Shown: one piece after another, positions 9,511 through 17,865 of the stretch
Numbering within the stretch: position 1 is the first letter of the stretch
Layout of the letters: the number at the start of each line of letters is the position of its first letter
DNA from: Comamonadaceae bacterium OTU4NAUVB1
Lineage (GTDB): Bacteria; Pseudomonadota; Gammaproteobacteria; Burkholderiales; Burkholderiaceae_C
DNA: 64,000 nt
Assembly (NCBI GenBank): GCA_024372625.1
Contig: CP099605.1
Location: forward strand, 744,001 to 808,000
Direction: 5' to 3'
Notes under the pieces: generated by a model
The model's database searches: none
What the model saw: only the letters and a program-made list of their open reading frames with translations
Told to the model about the DNA's origin: nothing
Program-made: the position numbers and the translations under genes

Positions 9511-10239
9511 ATGACCGATTTCATCCGCAGCGGCCAGCGTGCCGCCAATCAGTTGCGCCCCGTGCGCATCACCCGGGGCTTCACGATCCACGCCGAGGGT
9601 TCCGTGCTCATCGAGTTCGGCCAGACGCGCGTGCTGTGCACCGCTTCGGTCGAGGAGAAGGTGCCGCCGCACAAGAAGGGCAGCGGCGAGGGCTGGGTGA
9701 CCGCCGAGTACGGCATGCTGCCGCGCGCCACCCACACCCGGGGCAGCCGCGAGGCCGCCAAGGGCAAGCAGACCGGCCGCACGCAGGAGATCCAGCGCCT
9801 CATCGGCCGCTCCATGCGCGCCGTGTTCGACCTGGCGGCGCTGGGCGAACGCACCATCCACCTCGACTGCGACGTGCTTCAGGCCGACGGGGGCACCCGC
9901 ACGGCCGCCATCACGGGGGCGTTCGTGGCGGCGCAGGATGCCGTCGCGACGCTGCTGGCGGCCGGCCTGATCGCCGCGTCGCCCATCCGCCAGAGCGTGG
10001 CGGCGATCTCCGTGGGCATCGTCGCGGGTACGCCGCTGCTCGACCTGGAATACGTCGAGGATTCGGCCTGCGACACCGACATGAACGTCGTCATGACCGG
10101 CGCCGGCGATTTCATCGAGGTGCAGGGCACGGCCGAGGGCGCGGCGTTCACGCGCGCGGAGATGGGCGCGCTGCTCGACCTGGCCGCCAAGGGCATCGGC
10201 GAACTCGTCTCGCTGCAGCGCCAGGCGCTGGCGGCCTGA
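9511..10239 (+). CDS. rph: Ribonuclease PH
   Basis: RNase PH is a phosphate-dependent 3'-5' exoribonuclease that trims tRNA precursors. The 242-residue protein shows the RNase PH core: [51 protein letters not shown] and the catalytic-domain segment [20 protein letters not shown]. The C-terminus keeps [15 protein letters not shown]. Length is standard. It starts 40 bases after the phosphatase stop and is followed by rdgB. Confidence 0.97.
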   Translation: MTDFIRSGQRAANQLRPVRITRGFTIHAEGSVLIEFGQTRVLCTASVEEKVPPHKKGSGEGWVTAEYGMLPRATHTRGSREAAKGKQTGRTQEIQRLIGRSMRAVFDLAALGERTIHLDCDVLQADGGTRTAAITGAFVAAQDAVATLLAAGLIAASPIRQSVAAISVGIVAGTPLLDLEYVEDSACDTDMNVVMTGAGDFIEVQGTAEGAAFTRAEMGALLDLAAKGIGELVSLQRQALAA

Positions 10240-10268
10240 GGCGCGGGCCCGTCCGATCGTCGTGTGCC

Positions 10269-10874
10269 ATGAAGCTCGTCCTCGCCTCCAACAACGCCGG
10301 CAAGCTCGCCGAACTGCAGCCGCTCCTGGCGCCGCTGGGATTCGAACTCGTGCGCCAGTCCGACCTGGGTGTGGGCGAGGCCGCCGAGCCGTTCCGCACC
10401 TTCGTCGAGAACGCGCTGGCCAAGGCGCGCCACGCGTCGGCCGCGACCGGACTGCCCGCCATCGCCGACGACGCGGGGCTGTGCGTCGATGCCTTCGGCG
10501 GCCTGCCCGGCGTCGACACCGCCTACTACGCCACCCGCTTCGGCTACGCCAAGGGCGATGCCAACAACGTGCGCGCGCTGCTCGAACAGATGGCCGGCGT
10601 CGACAACCGCCGCGCCGCGCTGGTCAGCACCCTGGTCGCGCTGCGGCGCGCCGACGACCCGGAGCCCCTGGTGGCCGTCGGCCGTGCGGCCGGCGAGATC
10701 ACGCGCGAGCCGGTGGGCGAGAACGGCTTTGGCTTCGATCCGGTGATGTTCCTGCCGCAGTTCGGCCGCACCTTCGCGCAGCTGTCGCCCGAGGTCAAGA
10801 ACGCCAACAGCCATCGCGGACAGGCGGCGCGCACCATGGTCGCGCTCATGCGGGGGGCCTGGCGCACGCGATGA
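10269..10874 (+). CDS. rdgB: Non-canonical purine NTP pyrophosphatase (RdgB/HAM1)
   Basis: The enzyme hydrolyses dITP, XTP and related deaminated purine nucleotides to monophosphates, keeping them out of DNA and RNA. The 201-residue protein has the N-terminal MKLVLASNNAGKLAEL, the metal-binding ADDAGLCVDAFGGLPGV, and the C-terminal base-recognition segment GFGFDPVMFLP with SHRGQA. The gene lies 29 bases after rph and is followed by hemW. Confidence 0.97.
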   Translation: MKLVLASNNAGKLAELQPLLAPLGFELVRQSDLGVGEAAEPFRTFVENALAKARHASAATGLPAIADDAGLCVDAFGGLPGVDTAYYATRFGYAKGDANNVRALLEQMAGVDNRRAALVSTLVALRRADDPEPLVAVGRAAGEITREPVGENGFGFDPVMFLPQFGRTFAQLSPEVKNANSHRGQAARTMVALMRGAWRTR

Positions 10875-10923
10875 ACCACCGCCGCGCCGCGCCATCGCAA
10901 CCGTCATCGTCCTCGCCATCCCC

Positions 10924-12195
10924 ATGAACATCCCGATCCAGCGCCTGGACGCGTCCGGCGACGACGTCGCCGGCGGCGCGGCGCGCGCCAACGACGTGCT
11001 GCACCACATGCGCCCCGGGCCGCTGCAACTCGCCGCGTTGCCGCCGCTGTCGCTCTACGTGCACCTGCCGTGGTGCCTGCGCAAGTGCCCCTACTGCGAT
11101 TTCAATTCGCACGAATGGCGTGGCGGCGGTGGCGACACGCCGTCGATCCCCGAGGCGCGCTACCTCGACGCGCTGGTGGCCGACCTCGACGCGGCGCTGC
11201 CGCTCGTCTGGGGCCGCACGGTGCACACGATCTTCATCGGTGGCGGCACGCCCAGCCTGTTCTCGCCGGCGGCCATCGATCGCCTGCTGGGCGACCTGCG
11301 CGCGCGCCTGAAGCTGGCGCCTGACTGCGAGATCACGCTGGAGGCCAACCCCGGCACCTTCGAGCGCGACCGCTTCCGCGCCTACCGCGCCGCCGGCGTC
11401 ACGCGGCTGTCGGTGGGCGTGCAGAGCTTCAACGACGACCACCTGAAGGCGCTGGGTCGCGTGCACGACCGCGCGCAGGCGATCGCCGCGGTGGAGGAGG
11501 CCGCGAGCGCCTTCGACACCTTCAACCTCGACCTGATGTACGCGCTGCCCGGCCAGACGCCGCAGCAGCTCGACGCCGACCTCGACCAGGCGCTCGCGCT
11601 CGCGCCGCCGCACCTGTCGGTCTACCACCTGACCATCGAGCCCAACACCTACTTCGCCAGGTTTCCGCCGGCCGTGCCCGAGGACGACACCGCCTACGAC
11701 ATGCTCGACCGCATCACGGCGCGCACCGGCGTGCAGGGTCTGTCGCGCTACGAGGTGTCGGCCTATGCGCGCGACGGCCACCGCTGCGCGCACAACCTGA
11801 ACTACTGGCAGTTCGGCGACTACCTGGGCATCGGCGCCGGCGCGCACAGCAAGCTCAGCTTCGCGCACCGCGTGCTGCGGCAGGTGCGCCGGCGCGATCC
11901 GGTGCGCTACATGGAGGGCGCTCTCGCGGGCGCGGCCGTCTCGCGCAGCGACGACATCGCGCTGGCCGACCTGCCGTTCGAGTTCATGCTGAACGCGCTG
12001 CGCCTGAAGGAAGGCTTCACGCTGGCGCAATTTGGCGAGCGCACCGGCCTGTCGATCGCCGCCATCCAGCGTCCCCTGGAGGAGGCCGAGCGCAAGGGAC
12101 TGCTCGCGCGCGACCTGTGGCACGCCTGGCCGACCGAGCGTGGATTCGACTTCCTCAACGACCTGCAGGCGCTGTTCCTGGCGGAGGCCGGCTGA
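10924..12195 (+). CDS. hemW: Heme chaperone HemW (radical SAM protein, coproporphyrinogen oxidase-like)
   Basis: The 423-residue protein belongs to the HemN-like radical SAM family. The cluster motif CxxxCxxC is at C51, C55 and C58 (CLRKCPYCDF), followed by the GGGTPS motif (FIGGGTPSLFSP). The cysteine that distinguishes true HemN (CxxxCxxCxC) is replaced by phenylalanine, as in HemW, which binds and delivers heme rather than oxidising coproporphyrinogen. The C-terminal HemN domain is present (RLKEGFTLAQFGERTG). The N-terminal 40 residues are a short lineage-specific extension. It is the last gene of the kinase-to-hemW run and is followed by a GC-rich hairpin. Confidence 0.93.
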   Translation: MNIPIQRLDASGDDVAGGAARANDVLHHMRPGPLQLAALPPLSLYVHLPWCLRKCPYCDFNSHEWRGGGGDTPSIPEARYLDALVADLDAALPLVWGRTVHTIFIGGGTPSLFSPAAIDRLLGDLRARLKLAPDCEITLEANPGTFERDRFRAYRAAGVTRLSVGVQSFNDDHLKALGRVHDRAQAIAAVEEAASAFDTFNLDLMYALPGQTPQQLDADLDQALALAPPHLSVYHLTIEPNTYFARFPPAVPEDDTAYDMLDRITARTGVQGLSRYEVSAYARDGHRCAHNLNYWQFGDYLGIGAGAHSKLSFAHRVLRQVRRRDPVRYMEGALAGAAVSRSDDIALADLPFEFMLNALRLKEGFTLAQFGERTGLSIAAIQRPLEEAERKGLLARDLWHAWPTERGFDFLNDLQALFLAEAG

Positions 12196-12202
12196 GCGCC
12201 GG

Positions 12203-12239
12203 ACCCGGCCGCGCCGCGCGTTCCGCGTGGCGGCCGGGT
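12203..12239 (+). terminator. GC-rich hairpin after hemW
   Basis: ACCCGGCCGC at 12203-12212 pairs with GCGGCCGGGT at 12230-12239. It lies 8 bases past the hemW stop. There is no T run, so it is a weak or factor-assisted terminator candidate. Confidence 0.5.
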
Positions 12240-12290
12240 TCGCGGTCCCGCTAGAATCGTCGGCTGTCTCCGCCACCCGGAGACGGTTCC

Positions 12291-12378
12291 GGAGAGTTGG
12301 GTGAGTGGTTTAAACCAGCAGTCTTGAAAACTGCCGACGGGCGACCGTCCGTGAGTTCGAATCTCACACTCTCCGCCA
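12291..12378 (+). tRNA. tRNA-Ser (anticodon TGA)
   Basis: The acceptor stem pairs GGAGAGT (12291-12297) with ACTCTCC (12368-12374), then discriminator G and encoded CCA. The anticodon arm GCAGT-CTTGAAA-ACTGC gives anticodon TGA. A long variable arm (CGACGGGCGACCGTCCG region) and the T arm GTGAGTTCGAATCTCAC fit a class II serine tRNA. A TAGAAT at 12252-12257 may be its -10 box. The 3' end is the integration target of the adjacent element, which leaves the tRNA intact. Confidence 0.95.
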
Positions 12379-12380
12379 TC
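12365..12380. repeat. attL core (16-bp direct repeat at the tRNA-Ser 3' end)
   Basis: CACACTCTCCGCCATC covers the last bases of the tRNA plus two beyond CCA. The identical 16 bases recur at 29309-29324. The integrase gene starts 130 bases to the right. Confidence 0.85.
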
Positions 12381-12394
12381 ACACCAAATGAAGA

Positions 12395-12415
12395 GGCCCT
12401 GCAAAGGGCCTTTTT
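12395..12415 (+). terminator. Rho-independent terminator after tRNA-Ser, inside the element
   Basis: GGCCCT-GCAA-AGGGCC followed by TTTTT. It lies between the att core and the integrase, so it would stop transcription entering the element from the tRNA promoter. Confidence 0.8.
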
Positions 12416-12510
12416 CATTGGGGCACTGCTTAGAAATGACTCCGGTTTAGTCCGATATCATCCAGCCAGATCGGTTTCGTTTTGGCAGCAAGGATGATGG
12501 AAATGCGGAC

Positions 12511-13737
12511 ATGCCCAAAAAAGCAGCAGAGCTAGGCGCGCTCCAGGTTAGTCGTCTGGTGAAGCCCGGTGCTCACGCAGTCGGTGGTGTCGCTGGCCTG
12601 CAGCTCAAGATCAATGAGGAGGGCGCCCGGTCCTGGGTGCTCCGTGCCATGGTGGCTGGCAAGCGCCGAGACATGGGCCTGGGCGGCTTTCCCGACGTGC
12701 CGCTGGCAGAGGCCCGGCAGCGAGCACGGGACGCACGGGCGAAGATCCACGCCGGCACCGATCCCATCCAGGCCCGCAGAGAGGCCCGCAGCGCCGTCGC
12801 GGCGGCCACCGCCAAGGCCAGGACCTTCGACCAGTGCGCTACCGCGTACATCAAGGCCAAGTCCGGCGAGTGGGCCAACGCCAAGCACCACACCCAGTGG
12901 GAGACCACGATCGAGACCTATGCGTCGCCCGTCATCGGCAGCCTCCTGGTGGCGGACGTCGACGTATCCAACGTGCTGAAGGTGCTCGAACCGATTTGGA
13001 CGACAAAAACGGAAACGGCATCCCGACTGCGTGGACGTATCGAGTCGATCCTCGACTGGGCGACGGCGCGCGGCTACCGCACCGGCGAGAACCCGGCGCG
13101 CTGGCGCGGCCACCTCGATCAACTGCTGGCCAGGCCAAAGAAGATCGCGAAGGTGAAGCATCACAAGGCCGTGCCCGTCGACGGCGTGGCCGCGTTCGTG
13201 GCAGACCTGCGCCAGGTGGACGGTTCTAGCGCTCGCGCGCTCGAGCTGGCTGTGCTAACCGCTGCACGCTCAGGCGAGGTCCGCGGCGCGCGATGGTCAG
13301 AAATCGACCTTGAGGCCCGGGTATGGACCGTGCCGGCCGAGCGGATGAAAGCGAAGAAGGAACACCGTGTTCCCCTGTCGACCCAGGCCCTCGCCATGCT
13401 GGAGCAGCTACCGCGCTTCGAGGCATCGGACCTGCTGTTCCCCGGCCGGAAGGGCCCGCTATCCGACATGTCGCTGACGGCTGTCATGCGGCGCTTGAAG
13501 TTGACCGCCGTGCCGCATGGGTTCCGATCGACCTTTCGCGACTGGGCCGCCGAACGCACGAACTACCCGCGCGACTTGGCCGAGATGGCGCTGGCCCACG
13601 CGATCGAGAACGCCGTAGAGGCGGCCTACCGGCGCGGCGACATGTTGGCCAAGCGCGCGGCCATGATGCAGGCCTGGGCCGACTTTCTCGACCAGACGCA
13701 CACGGGCGGGAACGTGCTGGAGTTCAAAACAGCTTAG
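12511..13737 (+). CDS. Tyrosine integrase (DUF4102/P4-type)
   Basis: The 408-residue recombinase has the N-terminal arm-binding DUF4102 domain (LQLKINEEGARSWVLR, MGLGGFPDVPLAEAR), a core-binding SAM-like domain (about 110-210) and the catalytic domain with R253 (AARSGEVRGARW), H336-x-x-R339 (HGFRSTFRDW), H363 and nucleophile Y373 (EAAYRRGD). All catalytic residues are present, so it should be active. It would recombine the tRNA-Ser 3' end with the element's site. The gene sits next to attL and ends 14 bases inside the convergent HTH gene. This integrase type is used by P4-like satellites, genomic islands and prophages. Confidence 0.96.
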   Translation: MPKKAAELGALQVSRLVKPGAHAVGGVAGLQLKINEEGARSWVLRAMVAGKRRDMGLGGFPDVPLAEARQRARDARAKIHAGTDPIQARREARSAVAAATAKARTFDQCATAYIKAKSGEWANAKHHTQWETTIETYASPVIGSLLVADVDVSNVLKVLEPIWTTKTETASRLRGRIESILDWATARGYRTGENPARWRGHLDQLLARPKKIAKVKHHKAVPVDGVAAFVADLRQVDGSSARALELAVLTAARSGEVRGARWSEIDLEARVWTVPAERMKAKKEHRVPLSTQALAMLEQLPRFEASDLLFPGRKGPLSDMSLTAVMRRLKLTAVPHGFRSTFRDWAAERTNYPRDLAEMALAHAIENAVEAAYRRGDMLAKRAAMMQAWADFLDQTHTGGNVLEFKTA

Positions 13738-14200
13738 GCGTTTCGGTTCTCTTGGCAGACAGCTCCTCAACACACCGCACCAGGTCTGCCACCCGCCAGC
13801 GCGTGAGCCCGCCAATCTTCACCGGCTGCGGTAGGTTCTTCTTGCTGACCTCGCGCCAGAAGGTTGAGATGCCCATCGACAGTAGCCGCGCTGCTTCCTT
13901 CGCAGGTACGAGCTTGAGGGCTGGCTCGGAATCGATGGGTGTCGGTGCCGGTGCTACCGCGGGCGCTTTCTGAGGACTTGGCGCGAGGGGTTTCGCGTGT
14001 GGCGATAGGCGACGCTGGCTCGCGTCGAACCTTGCCTTCTGCGCCAGAAAAATTAACAGGTCGGCTCGGACGAAAAGCCATGAACTCCCAATCTGCAGTC
14101 CTGGGATCTCACCTGCCTGGGCAAGCTCCTCGATCTGGCCAGACGTACAGCGGAGGAGGGCAGCGCACTGCGTCGAATCGATGATTTCGGATACTGGCAT
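13724..14200 (-). CDS. Double helix-turn-helix regulator (excisionase/AlpA-like)
   Basis: The 158-residue protein contains two separate winged-helix/MerR-like DNA-binding units. One is N-terminal (STQCAALLRCTSGQIEELAQ then SSWLFVRADLLIFL) and one C-terminal (VPAKEAARLLSMGISTFWRE then LTRWRVADLVRCVEEL). They are joined by a Pro/Ala-rich linker of about 40 residues. Each unit matches the excisionase/AlpA pattern: helix-turn-helix followed by a hairpin ending in W-R-A/V-D-L. The gene is on the opposite strand to the rest of the early region and convergent with the integrase, overlapping it by 14 bases. It may act as excisionase or as the repressor of the plus-strand genes; that is inference. Confidence 0.7.
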   Translation of the reverse strand: MPVSEIIDSTQCAALLRCTSGQIEELAQAGEIPGLQIGSSWLFVRADLLIFLAQKARFDASQRRLSPHAKPLAPSPQKAPAVAPAPTPIDSEPALKLVPAKEAARLLSMGISTFWREVSKKNLPQPVKIGGLTRWRVADLVRCVEELSAKRTETPKLF

Positions 14201-14275
14201 GAAGGGCGGTAAGTCCGCGATAAAACAACCACAAAAAAGGTTGCATTCCGCGGATTAAGCCACCACAATAAACTC

Positions 14276-14464
14276 ATGGCAGAGAAACCCGCTACCCCCG
14301 CAAAGAAGTCTCGTGGCAGGCCCGCCATTGATCCGGGCAATGAGACTCACACGGTTGCAATCCGAATGACTGGGGCACAGCGCGAGAAGCTGGCACAGCT
14401 CGGCGGAGCGCCTTGGGTTCGCGAAAAGATCGACAGAGCCAAGGTGACAACGCCGAAAGAATGA
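14276..14464 (+). CDS. Small basic phage protein, possible DNA-binding
   Basis: A 62-residue protein starting with a Lys/Pro-rich tail (EKPATPAKKSRGRPAIDPGN), then THTVAIRMTGAQREKLAQLG and APWVREKIDRAK. The strand followed by two helices looks like a ribbon-helix-helix fold, and similar small proteins occur in Burkholderiales prophages; I cannot name the family. It is the first plus-strand gene after the divergent HTH regulator and may be a regulator itself. Confidence 0.55.
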   Translation: MAEKPATPAKKSRGRPAIDPGNETHTVAIRMTGAQREKLAQLGGAPWVREKIDRAKVTTPKE

Positions 14465-14592
14465 TGCCTTGCTGTAGGGCGGCGGGACCGGTGGAACGGC
14501 CCTGAATCTGCAGCGAATCCAGGCGGCCGGAAGGGTGGTGGAACACCCGACCGACCTAACCACAACGTGCAACTCTTGAAGGACCGCACACC

Positions 14593-14937
14593 ATGGCTAC
14601 TCGCAAGTCTACCCAAGCCGCGCCCGCGGCGTCCGTGAACGACTTCCTAAAAGTCGCTTCTTCCGCTGATCCTGCAATCGAGAGCCTGCTCTCAGAGATC
14701 GCGGCCTTAGCTCATCGCACCGATCATCGTCTGCGGCTTTTGCCCTGCGGTGACGGTGAGATTGACGCGATCGAGGTCGACACGCTTCGCGATGTCGTGA
14801 TGCGCATGGGCTGGATGGCCGATGTCGCGCTGCAGCGCCTCGACAGCATCAACACCATGCGCAATGGCCATGCCGAGCAGTGGTTGTTGCCACCGTCCTG
14901 CATCACTGCTCTCCTGGGCGACGAGGTGGGAGCATGA
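14593..14937 (+). CDS. Hypothetical protein of the element early region
   Basis: A 114-residue protein of unknown function. It is mainly helical by composition (DFLKVASSADPAIESLLSEI; RDVVMRMGWMADVALQRLDS) with no signal peptide or membrane segment. Its stop overlaps the start of the next gene by 4 bases (ATGA), which supports real translation and coupling. Confidence 0.55.
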   Translation: MATRKSTQAAPAASVNDFLKVASSADPAIESLLSEIAALAHRTDHRLRLLPCGDGEIDAIEVDTLRDVVMRMGWMADVALQRLDSINTMRNGHAEQWLLPPSCITALLGDEVGA

Positions 14938-15317
14938 GCGCCGCTGTCCTGGCCCTGCCTACATCCGCTCCTGGGCCTGTGGCACAGCGGCAGCGCCGTG
15001 GGCCCCTACCGAAAGCTGTGCGCAGCCTCAGTGCATACCGGCTGGATCGGAAGAAAGGGCACGAGCAAGTGCATGCCGACAAAGTAGCGAAGGTGAAAGA
15101 AGTCTTCTTCCAGGCTCTCGAGCGTGTACTGCAGGGCGAAGTGACAGGGGTCGCCATCCTCGAGACGCGTGAAGGCGCCAACGAGGGCGACACTTTTTCT
15201 GCAGCTGGAGAGTTCGTTGACGATCCGGCCCACTTTCGACGCTGCGCTTACAAGGTCATAGACCTCAGCTTCGGTTGGCACATTGAAGAAAACAATCGAC
15301 TTCAGTCGACCGAATGA
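14934..15317 (+). CDS. Hypothetical protein of the element early region
   Basis: A 127-residue protein with a Pro- and basic-rich N-terminus (PTSAPGPVAQRQRRGPLPKA) and a predicted helical centre (VAKVKEVFFQALERVLQGEV), followed by an acidic, possibly alpha/beta C-terminus. The start at 14934 overlaps the preceding stop. No family is recognised. It is followed by a 239-base gap without a gene, then an AlpA-like regulator. Confidence 0.55.
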   Translation: MSAAVLALPTSAPGPVAQRQRRGPLPKAVRSLSAYRLDRKKGHEQVHADKVAKVKEVFFQALERVLQGEVTGVAILETREGANEGDTFSAAGEFVDDPAHFRRCAYKVIDLSFGWHIEENNRLQSTE

Positions 15318-15556
15318 ATTTTTCGATAAACGGGTACATGACTATTGCCTTCCTTTCAAACAATGCCTTTGGCTTTAAGCAAACCCGTTTCTGTCCATCC
15401 AAGCAGTTTTCAAAGCTGCAATAGCGAGGGCCTCAAGGCAGGGGAGTGCGATGAGGCCCTCTTGAGCACCTGAACCGAAGAACAAGCACCCCTCTTGGCG
15501 GAGGGTTCGAGTTTATCGGGTCGGGTGGTTTTTCGACTAGTAGCCACTGACCAACC

Positions 15557-15760
15557 ATGAACCAATCTCAGACTCCCGTTCAGCAGCCTGCCGATGAGCG
15601 GCTGCTGCGTCTCCCCGAGGTCTTGACCCGCATTCCAGTGTCGCCTTCGACATGGTGGGACGGCGTCAAGGCAGGTCGTTTTCCAGCGGGCGTGAAGCTT
15701 GGCCCGAAGCTGACCGTATGGCGCGCTTCCACGATCGACAGCCTGATCCGTTCTCTCTGA
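15557..15760 (+). CDS. AlpA-family transcriptional regulator
   Basis: A 67-residue protein with the AlpA pattern: LLRLPEVLTRIPVSPSTWWD followed by AGRFPAGVKLGPKLTVWRAS. The helix-turn-helix plus wing is intact. In P4-like and cryptic CP4 elements AlpA acts as an excision or late-gene regulator. It is placed 13 bases before a small unknown gene and the replication genes, so it may control them. Confidence 0.8.
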   Translation: MNQSQTPVQQPADERLLRLPEVLTRIPVSPSTWWDGVKAGRFPAGVKLGPKLTVWRASTIDSLIRSL

Positions 15761-15773
15761 AAGGGCGGACACC

Positions 15774-16010
15774 ATGGAAACGATTCACGGCGATACGCCG
15801 GGCGCGAGCACGCCTGCTGATCTGAAGCAGCTTGCCACCCTGCGCGCTCGCTTTGCCCTGCTGGGTCACGAGCTGCGCGTGGTGACCAAGAGCGACAGCA
15901 TGTTCTACGAGGTGCACCGCTGGGGACAAAGTCGCCACTGCAGCACCATCCACGACTTGGAAGGCTTCCTCGCGCAGCTCACAGGAGCGAAGCATGGCCT
16001 TCGTTCGTGA
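15774..16010 (+). CDS. Small hypothetical protein
   Basis: A 78-residue protein with a helix followed by strands: LKQLATLRARFALLGHELRV, then YEVHRWGQSRHCSTIHDLEG. It overlaps the primase-like gene by 17 bases and follows the AlpA-like gene by 13, so it appears to be part of the same transcription unit. No function can be assigned. Confidence 0.55.
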   Translation: METIHGDTPGASTPADLKQLATLRARFALLGHELRVVTKSDSMFYEVHRWGQSRHCSTIHDLEGFLAQLTGAKHGLRS

Positions 16011-16452
16011 CCGCCTGCCGGAGGCTATTCCCTACTTCGAGAGCGAAGGTCTGCGCCTCACAGGCCCTGGCAAGTGGAAGACCGCGAAATGCGATTTCCA
16101 CGGCGGCAGCGACTCGATGCGCATTAACACGGAGACGGGTGCATTCGTCTGCATGAGCGGCTGCGGCGCCAAAGGCGGCGACGTCGTGGCGTACCGCATG
16201 CTCATCGCCGGCGTCGACTTCGTGCAGGCCTGCAAGGACCTCGACGCCTGGCAGGAGAACGACCGGCCATCCCGCATGAAGCCGCTGCCGTTCTCGGCGC
16301 GGGAAGCACTGTCCGTGCTGCGCTTCGAAGCGCTGCTGGCTGCTGTCGCCGCTGGCAACATCGCGAAGGGCGTTGTCCTGACCGATGACGACCGACAGCG
16401 ACTCCTGCAGGCCGCCTCACGCATCGAATACATCGCGGAGGAAGTCGGATGA
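15994..16452 (+). CDS. CHC2 zinc-finger primase-like protein (zinc-binding part only)
   Basis: The 152-residue protein has a DnaG/P4-type zinc ribbon: C33-x2-H36 (CDFHGG), the strand SMRINTETGAFVC, then C53-x3-C57 (CMSGCGAKGGDVVAY). The CX3C spacing is one residue longer than usual. No TOPRIM or archaeal-type catalytic domain follows, only a helical tail, so it may prime together with another protein or only recognise DNA. CAGGAG lies 6 bases before the ATG. Its stop overlaps the start of the RepA-like helicase, which points to a joint replication role. Confidence 0.75.
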   Translation: MAFVRDRLPEAIPYFESEGLRLTGPGKWKTAKCDFHGGSDSMRINTETGAFVCMSGCGAKGGDVVAYRMLIAGVDFVQACKDLDAWQENDRPSRMKPLPFSAREALSVLRFEALLAAVAAGNIAKGVVLTDDDRQRLLQAASRIEYIAEEVG

Positions 16453-17537
16453 CGCCGCGCGCCAAGACGTACGAGGAGACAGCGGCGGTCTTCGATCACC
16501 CACTGCGATCCGCGCCTGGCCCTGCGCTTCCAATGCGGCGCCTGATCTACCAGCTGGCCCAGGATCTGCCGGACGAGCCGGAGTTCGAGGACGAACTGGT
16601 CGAGGGCCTGATCGGCCGCCAAGCCATGTCCGTGATCTACGGCGACAGCAACAGCGGGAAGACCTTCCTGGCGATCGACTTGGCCGCATCCGTGTGTCTG
16701 GGCACGCCGTGGATGGGCCGGAACGTCGAGCCGTCGCTGGTGGTGTACCTGGCCACCGAAGCGCCGCGCTCAGTGCGCGAGCGCTTGAAGGCCTACCACC
16801 GGCACCACGAATGCAAGGTGCCGATGCTGGCCATCGTCGCGTCACCAGTGAACCTGTTCGACACTGACGGCGACACCAAGGCGCTCATCGCGCTCGTGAA
16901 GGAACTGGAGACCGAACACGGCATGACCTGTGGCTTGGTCATCGGCGACACCCTTGCGCGCCTGAGCGCTGGCGCGAACGAGAACAGCGGGGAGGACATG
17001 GGCGTGGTCGTGAAGCACGTCGACCGCATCCGCGCGGAGACGGGCGCGCACTTCATGCTCATCCACCACTCGGGCAAGGACGCGGCGCGCGGCATGCGCG
17101 GCTGGAGCGGCCTGCGTGCGGCGACCGACACCGAGATCGAGGTGACCTCCGACGAGCTCGCTGGCACGCGCACCGCCGAGATCACGAAGCAGCGTGACAT
17201 GGGAGGGAAGGGCGATCGCATCGGCTTCCGCCTGGAGACCATCGACATGGGCCCGGGGAAATGGGGGAAGCAGCGCACGTCGTGCGTCGTCGAACCCACC
17301 ATTGCCGCCGACAAGCCGGCGCGCGGCAAGCGGCCCAGCGAGGTCGCGGGAGCCATTACCGAGTTCCTGACGGTGCGCGGCAGTGGATGCCTTCGTGGAG
17401 CTTTGGTGAAGCATTTCGACGGCAGGTACCCGAGCACGTCGGTCTATCGCGAGATCAACAAGATGCTCGACGCCGGCCTCTTGATCGAGTCCGTTGGCAT
17501 CGTCGCGCTACCAGGCCGCCCGGGGGTGAATCCTTGA
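16449..17537 (+). CDS. RepA-like AAA/RecA-fold replicative helicase
   Basis: A 362-residue ATPase. Walker A is GDSNSGKT (K71); Walker B is in GLVIGDTLARL; a sensor-like segment follows (HFMLIHHSGKDAARGMRGWS). This is the layout of RSF1010 RepA/DnaB-like hexameric helicases found in phages and plasmids. Residues from about 285 form a C-terminal winged-helix segment (SEVAGAITEFLTVRGSGCLR, then TSVYREINKMLDAGLL) that could bind the iterons immediately downstream. It is translationally coupled to the primase-like gene. The two together suggest that the element drives its own replication after excision. Confidence 0.85.
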   Translation: MTPRAKTYEETAAVFDHPLRSAPGPALPMRRLIYQLAQDLPDEPEFEDELVEGLIGRQAMSVIYGDSNSGKTFLAIDLAASVCLGTPWMGRNVEPSLVVYLATEAPRSVRERLKAYHRHHECKVPMLAIVASPVNLFDTDGDTKALIALVKELETEHGMTCGLVIGDTLARLSAGANENSGEDMGVVVKHVDRIRAETGAHFMLIHHSGKDAARGMRGWSGLRAATDTEIEVTSDELAGTRTAEITKQRDMGGKGDRIGFRLETIDMGPGKWGKQRTSCVVEPTIAADKPARGKRPSEVAGAITEFLTVRGSGCLRGALVKHFDGRYPSTSVYREINKMLDAGLLIESVGIVALPGRPGVNP

Positions 17538-17865
17538 TACACCTCTGTTACGAAAGTCTCCAACTGCTGAAAAAGTGGGCAGCAGAAAACTGCCCTCAGA
17601 TTAAGCAGGCGAGGGAGGCGCTTTTCTCCTCTTGTCTCCAACTACGTGCAGTGTGCAAAGCCAGCATCCATGCGGGTTTCCAGGGGAGTCTCCAACTTGT
17701 CTCCTATGTCTCCAATGAGCAATCGGAGACAAGGTTTCAGGTGTCTCCAACTGTCTCCTCTCCCTATAGGGGAGAGACAGAGGAGACAAACCCGGCCAGG
17801 AGACTGGCGCCTGCAAGCAGGACGCATCAGGGGGCGACGACCATGAACTGCGCCAGGAGAGAGCC
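17538..17865. repeat. Iteron-like repeat cluster, candidate replication origin
   Basis: GTCTCCAACT occurs four times in direct orientation (17556, 17634, 17688, 17743; spacings 78, 54 and 55). Shorter direct GTCTCC copies are at 17699, 17708 and 17753, and inverted GGAGAC copies at 17725 and 17782. GTCTCCTCT at 17753-17761 and AGAGGAGAC at 17779-17787 form a perfect inverted repeat around a further near-palindrome centred on TATA. Two more GGAGAC units lie at 17931 and 17938 inside the next gene. No convincing gene lies in this 328-bp stretch. The position directly after a RepA-like helicase suggests an origin; repression or packaging sites are alternatives. Confidence 0.65.

Noticed and set aside
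12291..12378. tRNA disrupted by integration
   Set aside because: The acceptor stem, CCA and all arms are complete because the attachment core restores the 3' end.
16150..16200. Possible full DnaG primase
   Set aside because: Only the zinc ribbon is present; there is no TOPRIM or other catalytic domain in the 152 residues.
17753..17787. Rho-independent terminator after the RepA-like gene
   Set aside because: The inverted repeat is strong but lacks a T run and is built from the GTCTCC repeat units, so it fits the iteron cluster better.
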